Shown here: positions 51,720 to 59,508 of the stretch, in pieces
Layout: the number at the start of each line of letters is the position of its first letter
Numbering within the stretch: position 1 is the first letter of the stretch
Assembly: GCA_029006155.1 (NCBI GenBank)
Contig: JAQXGF010000027.1
Coordinates: forward strand, 1 to 64,000
Length of the DNA stretch: 64,000 nucleotides
Reading direction: 5' to 3'
From: Lachnospiraceae bacterium
GTDB lineage: Bacteria > Bacillota > Clostridia > Lachnospirales > Lachnospiraceae
Position numbers and translations under genes: made by a program
Notes under the pieces: generated by a model
Told to the model about the DNA's origin: nothing
The model's database searches: none
The model's input: only the letters and a program-made list of their open reading frames with translations

Positions 51720-52601
51720 ATGACTAGAAAAATGAAAAACAACATCGCGGGATGGCTGTACGTGCTTCCGAGTTTTTTGCTTTTGATCACGTTCTTTATA
51801 ATTCCGATTTGTAGATCTTTTTATTACAGCATGACGGACTACAGTGTTTTGTCCAGTCCGGTTTTCTGTGGATTTAAAAACTATATCAATGCATTCAAGG
51901 ATTCCTTCGTACAGGCATCCCTGAAGAATACCTGCATCTATGTACTGGTTACGGTTCCGATGCAGACGATTCTCTCCATGGTCATTGCGGCAGTGATCGC
52001 AATGAAATTCCAGAACAAGTATGGCCGTTTCGTAAAGGCATGCCTGTTCATCCCGGTTATTTCTTCTTCCGTCCTTGTCGGAACACTGTTTACCCTTCTG
52101 TTCACGACGGATGGCGGTGTCGTAAATACCGTACTTTCCGTATTTGGAATCGGTCCGGTCAACTGGCTCGGACAGTCCAGCACCGCGCTGATCACGGTAT
52201 GTATCGCGGCGATCTGGAAAAATGTCGGATATTTCCTTGTTATCTTCTATGCAGGACTGATGGATATCCCGACATCTCTGTATGAGGCCGCACAGGTCGA
52301 CGGCGCAAGCAAGATTCAGCAGTTCTTTGCAATCACACTGCCGTGTCTGAAGCCGATCACCTACCTGGTCGTTACCCTTGGCATCATCTGGTCCTTCCAG
52401 TCCTTCGATATCGTCTATGCGATGACAAAGGGTGGTCCTGGCCAGTCTACGTATACACTTGTTTATACGATTTACAACGCTGCATTCCGTGAGTACCGCA
52501 TGGGCTATGCGTGTGCAGTAGCAGTAATTCTGTTTATCTTGATTTTGGTTGTAAACAATATCCAGAGATTCTTCCTGGGTGACAAGAAGGAGGAGGCATA
52601 A
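51720..52601 (+). CDS. Sugar ABC transporter permease (MalF-like)
   Basis: 293 residues with six membrane segments. The EAA loop is present as YEAAQVDGASKIQQFFAITLPCLKP, which contacts the ATPase. GWLYVLPSFLLLITFFIIP is the first segment. The ATG at 51720 has GTGAGG upstream; an in-frame ATG at 51654 lies within the hairpin region. The next permease begins 3 bp after its stop. No ATPase gene is in the operon, so a shared MsmK-type ATPase elsewhere is expected. Confidence 0.92.
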   Translation: MTRKMKNNIAGWLYVLPSFLLLITFFIIPICRSFYYSMTDYSVLSSPVFCGFKNYINAFKDSFVQASLKNTCIYVLVTVPMQTILSMVIAAVIAMKFQNKYGRFVKACLFIPVISSSVLVGTLFTLLFTTDGGVVNTVLSVFGIGPVNWLGQSSTALITVCIAAIWKNVGYFLVIFYAGLMDIPTSLYEAAQVDGASKIQQFFAITLPCLKPITYLVVTLGIIWSFQSFDIVYAMTKGGPGQSTYTLVYTIYNAAFREYRMGYACAVAVILFILILVVNNIQRFFLGDKKEEA

Positions 52602-52603
52602 AC

Positions 52604-53434
52604 ATGAATGACGTAAATAAGTCTCTTTCCCATCGGGTCTCTATGATTATTCTGGGTGCATTCCTCGGCCTGCTGGCGATTCTTGCCTGCTTCCCGTTTG
52701 TGTATATGCTCCTGCTTTCCTTTACAAATTCGACATCGCTTCGTTTCTCTTTGAGTGATGTGCATCTGAACTTTGTAAACTATAAGGATGTCTTTGAAAA
52801 GACGAAATTTATCTTCCCGCTGAAGAACAGCGTCATCGTCGCATTCTTCACCTGCCTGATCAACGCGCTGTTCTGCTCCATGGCGGCCTATGGTCTGGAG
52901 AAAAAGCGTTTTGCCGGCAGCAAGGGCGTATTTGCACTGTATATGGCGACGCTGGCAGTTCCGGGTCAGGTAACGATGATTCCGGTATTCCTGATGATGC
53001 GTGACCTGAACCTGATGAATACCTACTTCGCACTGATCTGTCCGTCGGTCGATGCATTCGGCGTGTTCCTGATCAAGCAGTTCATGAGCTCGGTTCCGGA
53101 TGAGCTGATCGAGGCTGGTCAGATCGACGGAGCGGGAGAGATCTATACCTTTACAAAGATCGTTATCCCGCTGATCAAGCCGGCGCTCGTATCCCTGACG
53201 GTATTTACCTTCATCTCCGCGTGGAACGGATTCCTGTGGCCGTTGGTTATCTGCTCTGACAGTAAGATGCAGACACTTCCGGTAGCATTGTCTCTGTTGA
53301 AGGGTAAATTCGATACGAACTATGGTCTTGTCATGGCAGGTTCCACACTGACCTTCATCTTCCCGTTCCTGCTGTATGCATTCTTGCAGAAGCAGTTCGT
53401 AGAAGGTATCGCACTGAGCGGCGTAAAGGGCTGA
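52604..53434 (+). CDS. Sugar ABC transporter permease (MalG-like)
   Basis: 276 residues with six membrane segments. The EAA loop reads IEAGQIDGAGEIYTFTKIVIPLIKP. FTNSTSLRF and FVEGIALSGVKG at the end are characteristic of MalG-like partners. AAGGAGGAGG lies before the ATG. It forms a heterodimer with the preceding permease. Confidence 0.93.
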   Translation: MNDVNKSLSHRVSMIILGAFLGLLAILACFPFVYMLLLSFTNSTSLRFSLSDVHLNFVNYKDVFEKTKFIFPLKNSVIVAFFTCLINALFCSMAAYGLEKKRFAGSKGVFALYMATLAVPGQVTMIPVFLMMRDLNLMNTYFALICPSVDAFGVFLIKQFMSSVPDELIEAGQIDGAGEIYTFTKIVIPLIKPALVSLTVFTFISAWNGFLWPLVICSDSKMQTLPVALSLLKGKFDTNYGLVMAGSTLTFIFPFLLYAFLQKQFVEGIALSGVKG

Positions 53435-53469
53435 TTGGATTCTGTAATAATTGATTTTTCTGAAGTTGG

Positions 53470-53513
53470 GCAGCAGCTTTCGGACGGAGACGTGCCGGGG
53501 CTGCTGCTTTTTA
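53470..53513 (+). terminator. Terminator-like hairpin before the GH123 gene
   Basis: GCAGCAGC pairs with GCTGCTGC, followed by TTTTTA. Readthrough or a hidden promoter is needed to express the enzyme gene that starts 20 bp later. Confidence 0.65.
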
Positions 53514-53532
53514 AAACTAAAGGAGGAGCGAA

Positions 53533-55260
53533 ATGAAAAATAAAATTGAAATTTTATACGACGGTGTGCAGCTGCAGCTGACGGATTCCCTGACGAAAGT
53601 GTTCTGGGATGAAAGGCCGAAGGCGATGGCAGAGGGAGATACCGTACAGGTGTTGCGCGGCGAGTGTGTGTCCTTCCAGCTGGCCTATTCGTTTGCCGGA
53701 TGGCGGTTCGGGGAGGGACGGGTGCAGTCCTTCCGTTTTGCAAAGGTAAAGGTAGAATCTCCGGTATTGCCGTATCTTCAGGTACGGAAGGTCATGAATG
53801 TGCCGAGCCGGTATGCAGCACATAAGAAAAATGATGACAATTACCTGCGCCGGGAGCCGGGACTGTATCCGGATCTGCTCGAGGCGCTCGAGGAGGACTG
53901 TGTCGTTTTCCAGGAAGATCAGTGGAACAGCCTTTGGATCGATCTGGAGGCGCCGGCAGATGCGACGCCTGGAACGTATCCGGTGACGATTACATTTACC
54001 GATGCACAGGAGGCGGACGGGCAGGTACTGGCGCGCATCGAGACAGAGGTGACGATCCTTGCGCCGGTATTGCAGGAGCAGAAGCTGATCCGGACGGAGT
54101 GGTTCTATGTGGACTGTCTGGCAGACTACTACCATGTGCCGGTGTTCTCGGAGGAGCATTGGAAGATCATCGAGCATTTCGTGGCGACGGCAGCACATCG
54201 CGGCATCAATATGATCCTGACGCCGCAGTTTACGCCGCCACTCGACACCGCAGTCGGCAAGGAGCGCACGACGGTACAGCTTGTAAAGGTGGAAAAGACG
54301 GCAGATGGCTATGCCTTTGATTTTACTGATCTGGAGCGCTGGATTGTGATGTGCCAGAAAAATGGCATCCGTTATTTTGAGATGTCCCATCTCTTTTCCC
54401 AATGGGGTGCGGTCGCAGCGCCGAAGATCGTCGGAATGGTCGACGGAAAAGAGCAGGTATTGTTCGGCTGGGATACTCCGGCAGCGGGTGGAGAATATGA
54501 GAAATTTTTACATACCTACCTTCCACAGTTGAAACAGAAGCTTATGGAGCTTGGTGTTCTGGAAGAGGCATATTTCCACATTTCCGATGAGCCGAACCTG
54601 AATCAAATCGATTCCTATCGGGCGGCGAGTGAGATTGTTCATAAGGATTTGGAAGGCTGCAAGTTCCTGGAAGCGCTTTCGGACTATGAATTTTACCAGA
54701 CCGGGCTTGTGAGCCGTCCGGTGTGTGGGTCAAACCATATCCAGCCGTTTCTCGAGAAGCAGACGCCGGGACTTTGGACTTATTACTGTACCGCGCAGGG
54801 CGTCGATGTGAGTAACCGCTTCATGGCGATGTCGCTTGGGCGTACCCGGATGATCGGCGTACAGCTGTATAAGTTCGGTATCGAGGGCATGCTGCACTGG
54901 GGCTACAATTTTTACAATGGCGTCGATTCTCTGTGTAAGATCGATCCGTACCGCGTGACGGATGCCTGTGGCGCTTATCCATCCGGCGATCCGTTCATCG
55001 TCTATCCGGGCGAGGGCGGCTATCCGGAGGAATCGATCCGCATGATGGCGCTCGAAGAGGCCATGACCGATGTGCGCGCTCTGCAGATGCTGGAGGGCTT
55101 CATCGGCAGAGAGCAGGTGCTTGCGCTGATCGAGGAAGGTTTAACACAGCCGCTGGAGTTCGACAAGTTCCCGGCGTGGCCGGAGGATGCGGCATATCTG
55201 ACGAATCTGCGTGCAAAAGTGAATGCAAAGATCTGTGCATGTGCGGCGGAGAGAAGATAG
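53533..55260 (+). CDS. GH123-type glycoside hydrolase (DUF4091), probable beta-N-acetylgalactosaminidase
   Basis: 575 residues. The N-terminal ~200 are beta-sandwich (WIDLEAPADATPGTYPVTITF), and the rest is a TIM barrel of the DUF4091/GH123 type. The known GH123 enzyme releases terminal beta-GalNAc by substrate assistance, using an Asp-Glu pair; here the pair is Asp352-Glu353 in HISDEPN. No signal peptide is present, so it acts on imported sugar. AAAGGAGGAG precedes the ATG. Its position after a carbohydrate ABC transporter suggests that the transporter brings in a GalNAc-containing glycan, such as mucin or glycolipid fragments. Specificity is inferred. Confidence 0.78.
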   Translation: MKNKIEILYDGVQLQLTDSLTKVFWDERPKAMAEGDTVQVLRGECVSFQLAYSFAGWRFGEGRVQSFRFAKVKVESPVLPYLQVRKVMNVPSRYAAHKKNDDNYLRREPGLYPDLLEALEEDCVVFQEDQWNSLWIDLEAPADATPGTYPVTITFTDAQEADGQVLARIETEVTILAPVLQEQKLIRTEWFYVDCLADYYHVPVFSEEHWKIIEHFVATAAHRGINMILTPQFTPPLDTAVGKERTTVQLVKVEKTADGYAFDFTDLERWIVMCQKNGIRYFEMSHLFSQWGAVAAPKIVGMVDGKEQVLFGWDTPAAGGEYEKFLHTYLPQLKQKLMELGVLEEAYFHISDEPNLNQIDSYRAASEIVHKDLEGCKFLEALSDYEFYQTGLVSRPVCGSNHIQPFLEKQTPGLWTYYCTAQGVDVSNRFMAMSLGRTRMIGVQLYKFGIEGMLHWGYNFYNGVDSLCKIDPYRVTDACGAYPSGDPFIVYPGEGGYPEESIRMMALEEAMTDVRALQMLEGFIGREQVLALIEEGLTQPLEFDKFPAWPEDAAYLTNLRAKVNAKICACAAERR

Positions 55261-57072
55261 ATGAATGAAAAATGGTATGTAGCCGCGAAAAAAGCAGACT
55301 TTCCGGGGATCGCCGAGCGGTTCGGGATTGATCCGGTGACGGCGCGCATCATCCGCAACCGGGATGTGGTCGGCGATGACGCGATCCGCCAATATCTGTA
55401 TGGGACACGGGAAGAACTCTGTGATCCGGCAGAGCTTCTGGGTGGAATGGAAGCAGCGTCTCTTTTGAAACAGAAAATTGAGGCGGGCAAGAAGATTCGG
55501 ATCATTGGCGACTATGATATCGACGGTGTCAATTCGACCTATATTTTGTATCGGGCGCTGACGCGCTGTGGCGCGCAGGTGGACTATGAGATCCCGGATC
55601 GGATGAAGGATGGCTATGGATTGAACATCTCCCTGCTGAAGCTGGCACTCGAGGAAGGCATCGACACGGTCCTGACCTGTGACAACGGAATCTCGGCGAT
55701 TGCGGAGATCGCTTATGCAAAAGAGAACGGGATGACGGTCATTGTGACGGATCATCATGAGCCGCTGTTTGAAGAGGCGCAGGAAGAGAATCCGCAGGAT
55801 CCGGCGCGGCGCATCCCGTCTGCGGATGGGACACGCATCTTCCGCCTGCCGCCCGCCGATGTACTCGTCAATCCGAAGCAGCCGAACTGCCCGTATCCGT
55901 ACAAAAAGCTGTGTGGGGCAGCCGTTGCGTGGAAGGTCGTCTGCCTGTTGTATCGCCTCTGTAGGATTGAGGAAGAAGCAGAGCAGTTTCTTCAGTTCGT
56001 CGGCTTTGCAACGGTCGGGGATGTCATGGAGCTGGACGGAGAGAACCGGATTCTTGTAAAAGAGGGATTGAAGCAGCTGCGGAACACGCAGAACTATGGC
56101 TGGCGTGCGCTGATTCAGGCGAACAATCTGGAGTTTGCTACTTTAAATTCCTACCATATCGGATTTGTGCTCGGCCCGTGCATCAATGCGAGCGGGCGAT
56201 TGGATACGGCAAAGCGCTCTCTGCGCCTGCTGCTTGCAAAGGATGCAAAAGAAGCAGAAACACTGGCGGCGCAGCTCAAGCAGCTGAACGATGAGCGAAA
56301 AGAGCTGACGCAGGCGGCGGTTGATCTGGCCTGTGAGCAGATCGACGGGAGCGGAGAGGCGAATGACCGTGTGCTCGTCGTTTATCTGCCGGAGTGCCAC
56401 GAGAGCATTGCCGGAATTGTGGCGGGGCGGATCCGGGAGCGGTACGGAAAGCCGACGTTTGTCGTGACCAATGCGGAGGCAGAGGACGAGGCAAAAGGAT
56501 CCGGGCGGTCGATCGAAGCGTATTCGATGTTTGAAGAGATGGTGAAATGTCAGGATCTGTTCCGGAAATTCGGCGGACATCCGATGGCGGCCGGTTTTTC
56601 TCTGCCGCGCAGCCGGATCGATGAGATGCGCCGCCGCCTGAATGAGAACTGTACGATGACAGAAGAGGATATGGCAGAAAAAGTCATGGTCGATGTGCCG
56701 ATGCCGATCCATTACATCCGGGAATCACTGGTCGAAGAACTTTCCGTGCTGGAGCCGTTTGGAAATGGCAATGAAAAGCCGCTGTTTGCAGAACGTCATC
56801 TGAAGCTCCTCTCGGCACGCATTCTCGGAAAAAATGCAAATGTCCTGAAACTTCAGGTGGCCAATGGCGCGGGCTGTACGATGGAAGCCCTCTACTTTGG
56901 CATTCCGGACAATATTCTGAACTATCTGACGGATAAGTATGGAAAAGAGGAAGTGCAGAAGCTCCTGTGGGGAAAGGCCAATCAGATCGAGATGGATCTG
57001 ACCTATTATCCGTCGATCAATGAATATCAGGGGAGAAGGACGCTGCAGATCGTGATAAAAAATTTCAGGTAG
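55261..57072 (+). CDS. recJ: RecJ-like single-strand DNA exonuclease (DHH family)
   Basis: 603 residues. RecJ digests single-stranded DNA 5' to 3' in recombination and repair. DHH motifs are IRIIGDYDIDGVNSTYIL, CDNGISAIAEI, VTDHHEPL, and GHPMAAGFSLP of DHHA1. An OB-like C-terminal part follows. It is shorter than E. coli RecJ but close to other clostridial forms. The ATG starts directly after the GH123 stop, with GGAGAGAAG upstream, so the two genes are coupled, a pairing with no obvious functional logic. Confidence 0.88.
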   Translation: MNEKWYVAAKKADFPGIAERFGIDPVTARIIRNRDVVGDDAIRQYLYGTREELCDPAELLGGMEAASLLKQKIEAGKKIRIIGDYDIDGVNSTYILYRALTRCGAQVDYEIPDRMKDGYGLNISLLKLALEEGIDTVLTCDNGISAIAEIAYAKENGMTVIVTDHHEPLFEEAQEENPQDPARRIPSADGTRIFRLPPADVLVNPKQPNCPYPYKKLCGAAVAWKVVCLLYRLCRIEEEAEQFLQFVGFATVGDVMELDGENRILVKEGLKQLRNTQNYGWRALIQANNLEFATLNSYHIGFVLGPCINASGRLDTAKRSLRLLLAKDAKEAETLAAQLKQLNDERKELTQAAVDLACEQIDGSGEANDRVLVVYLPECHESIAGIVAGRIRERYGKPTFVVTNAEAEDEAKGSGRSIEAYSMFEEMVKCQDLFRKFGGHPMAAGFSLPRSRIDEMRRRLNENCTMTEEDMAEKVMVDVPMPIHYIRESLVEELSVLEPFGNGNEKPLFAERHLKLLSARILGKNANVLKLQVANGAGCTMEALYFGIPDNILNYLTDKYGKEEVQKLLWGKANQIEMDLTYYPSINEYQGRRTLQIVIKNFR

Positions 57073-57224
57073 ATCATTTATATTTCATTTGATTTTTATG
57101 TGGCTATCGGCGAAATATACTGCGAAATTATTCCATTTATGATACAATAAAAATTATGAAATACAGTGACCGATACATATATCGCAAGAGAGAAATATAA
57201 GAGAACCATGGGAGGTTTCGTTTT

Positions 57225-57959
57225 ATGAAATTACTGATTATACGACACGGAGATCCGGACTATGACAGGGATTCGCTGACGCCGAAGGGCTGGAAGGAAG
57301 TAGAATATCTTTCCGAGCGGATCGCAAAGCTGGACATCCGCGATTTTTACGTTTCTCCGTATGGACGTGCAAAGGATACGGCATCCCTCACCCTGAAAAA
57401 GATGGGACGTACCGCGACGGAGTGTGAGTGGTTGCGCGAATTTACCCCAAAGATCGTCCGCCCGGACCGGGGACCGGAGCCTGCTGCCATCTGCTGGGAC
57501 TGGCTTCCGCAGGACTGGATGAAAGAAGAAGACTTCTTCCACTATGACCGCTGGATGAATCCAAAAGTCATGCAGGATGGACACGTCGGCGAAGAATACA
57601 AATGGGTCACAGACAGCCTCGATGAACTGCTGGCCCGCTATGGCTATGTGCGCGAAGGACACTACTACCATGTGGAAAAGTCCAATAACGATACGATCGC
57701 CTTTTTCTGCCACTTCGGGCTCGGCTGCGTCCTGATTTCCCATCTGATCGGTGTCTCTCCGATGGTGCTCTGGCACGGACTGTGCGCCGCACCGAGTTCT
57801 GTCGCAGTTCTCAACACAGAAGAGCGCCGTCAGGGTATCGCCAGCTTCCGCATGAGCGAGTACGGCGATATCTCCCACCTCTACGCCAATGATGAGCCAC
57901 CTGCATTTGCGGCACGATTCTGCGAGCGCTATGAAAACGAAGAAGAGCGGCATGACTGA
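57225..57959 (+). CDS. Histidine phosphatase family protein
   Basis: 244 residues. The N-terminal LLIIRHGDPDYD is the RHG motif with the phosphorylated His; SPYGRAKDTASLTL carries the second Arg; FFCHFGLGCVL carries the second His. Members hydrolyse phosphoesters of sugars, proteins or nucleotides. GGGAGGT precedes the ATG. A weak promoter with TACAAT at 57143-57148 lies upstream. The target is unknown. Confidence 0.88.
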   Translation: MKLLIIRHGDPDYDRDSLTPKGWKEVEYLSERIAKLDIRDFYVSPYGRAKDTASLTLKKMGRTATECEWLREFTPKIVRPDRGPEPAAICWDWLPQDWMKEEDFFHYDRWMNPKVMQDGHVGEEYKWVTDSLDELLARYGYVREGHYYHVEKSNNDTIAFFCHFGLGCVLISHLIGVSPMVLWHGLCAAPSSVAVLNTEERRQGIASFRMSEYGDISHLYANDEPPAFAARFCERYENEEERHD

Positions 57960-58035
57960 TAAGATCATCGTATTGAGCATTTAATAAACGAGAAACTATA
58001 TAGTACCGCGAGTGATTAATTACATATAAATGGGT

Positions 58036-58079
58036 GAGGCTGGATGTTGCTCTATAAGAAGTGGCATCCAGTCTTTTTC
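58036..58079 (+). terminator. Terminator after the histidine phosphatase gene
   Basis: GGCTGGATG pairs with CATCCAGTC, with a 19-nt apical part, followed by TTTTT. It marks the junction to the AT-rich island. Confidence 0.75.
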
Positions 58080-58182
58080 TTAGAAAGCAGTGAGTCCCAT
58101 GTCGGCAAAATAACATATAAGAAATGAGAGGAAATAGATTCATTGCCGATAATGTGGTATACTAATTATAGTAAATGCGATA

Positions 58183-58407
58183 CCTTTCAGTTGTCAGGAT
58201 GGCAATGGGCGTGTGGGACGACTGATTATGTTCAAGGAATGCCTGAAATACAATATTGTTCCATTCATTATCGAAGATAATTTGAAAATGTTTTATTATC
58301 GTGGGTTGAAAGAATGGAACAATGAGAAAGGCTATCTGACAGATACTTGCCTGACGGCGCAAGATAGATATAAGGCGTATCTGGATTATTTTAGAATTGT
58401 ATATTAA
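58183..58407 (+). pseudogene. Decayed fic remnant (C-terminal part)
   Basis: A reading frame ending at TAA 58405-58407 carries the Fic core with QDGNGRVGRLIMFKECLK. Upstream, where HPF should adjoin QDGN, the frame reads IPFSC before QDGN: His is lost and two codons are inserted. A stop at 58150-58152 blocks any further extension. Only about 74 codons of a normally 200-300-residue protein remain. A GTG at 58213 could in theory start a 64-residue peptide but has no binding site. This is a former Fic gene next to the restriction genes. Confidence 0.7.
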
Positions 58408-58448
58408 GAGAGAAAAAATAATGATGAGAATTATATGAAAGCGAGGCG

Positions 58449-59459
58449 ATGTGCGTGCTAATGAATACACAGGAGTATCTCTCTGTTATTGAAAATATCA
58501 AAAGTGAAATCAGGTCTGCACAGTATCGTGCAGCGGTTCATGCGAACGCAGATATGCTGTTGCTTTATCATGATATAGGTCGTGTAATCAATGAACATAA
58601 ATCATGGGGTAACAAATTTATTGATAATCTTTCCACTGATATTCGGATTACCTTTCCAGAAAGCAAGGGATATTCTGTTCGCAATCTAAAATACATGGCA
58701 AAATTCGCTGAGACTTATCCAGATAGGGAATTTGTGCAGACGGTGTCTGCACAAATTCCGTGGTCTCATAATATTGCAATTCTGGAAAAGGTCAAAAATC
58801 CGGAACAGCGCATATGGTATATTGAAAAGACGGCTGAAAATGGATGGTCTCACAATGTCCTGATTCATCAAATTGAAAGCGGATTGTATCAGCGGCAGGC
58901 TCTGGCAGATAAGGTCACAAATTTTGAGCACCGTCTACCATCTCCACAGAGTGAACTTGCGGTGCAGACCATGAAGGACCCATATGTATTTGATTTCATT
59001 CCTTTTAGGGAAGATATGCTCGAACGAGACATTGAGCAGGCGCTGGTTCGTGATGTCACAAAACTTCTTCTGGAACTCGGAACGGGATTTGCATTCTTGG
59101 GGAATCAATATCACCTGAATGTAGGCGGCGATGATTTTTATATTGATTTACTGTTTTATAACCTGAACCTTCGCTGCTATGTGGTTATCGAACTGAAAAC
59201 CGGTGACTTCAAGCCAGAATATGCTGGTCAGCTGAACTTTTATCTGTCAGCGGTGGATGGTATTTTGAAGAAAGAGCAGGACAACCCGTCTATTGGTTTG
59301 CTTTTGTGCAAAAGCAAGAACAATGTGGTTGCAGAATATTCTCTCAAGGATATTTCAAAGCCGATTGGTGTGAGCGAATATAAAATAACCAGCAGGCTGC
59401 CGGATGATTTGGAAAAGCAGCTGCCGTCTGTTGAGGATATTCAGAAACGGATTAAATGA
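58449..59459 (+). CDS. YhcG/DUF1016-family PD-(D/E)xK nuclease
   Basis: 336 residues. The N-terminal half is the DUF1016 N-domain (LLYHDIGRVINEHKSWGNKFIDNLS; YSVRNLKYMAKFAETYP), and the C-terminal half is a PD-(D/E)xK nuclease with DFYIDLLFYN and YVVIELKTGDF. YhcG proteins recur in defence islands and beside type I restriction systems, and have been proposed to act on Holliday junctions or to modulate restriction. The start could be ATG 58449, GTG 58455 or ATG 58461; a GAGG at 58443 best suits the GTG. It is followed by hsdR 49 bp later and is probably co-expressed. Confidence 0.85.
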   Translation: MCVLMNTQEYLSVIENIKSEIRSAQYRAAVHANADMLLLYHDIGRVINEHKSWGNKFIDNLSTDIRITFPESKGYSVRNLKYMAKFAETYPDREFVQTVSAQIPWSHNIAILEKVKNPEQRIWYIEKTAENGWSHNVLIHQIESGLYQRQALADKVTNFEHRLPSPQSELAVQTMKDPYVFDFIPFREDMLERDIEQALVRDVTKLLLELGTGFAFLGNQYHLNVGGDDFYIDLLFYNLNLRCYVVIELKTGDFKPEYAGQLNFYLSAVDGILKKEQDNPSIGLLLCKSKNNVVAEYSLKDISKPIGVSEYKITSRLPDDLEKQLPSVEDIQKRIK

Positions 59460-59508
59460 AGTTGAGAAGTTTTCAGGCAAAACGATACTATGGAGGGAGG
59501 ATGTACAA

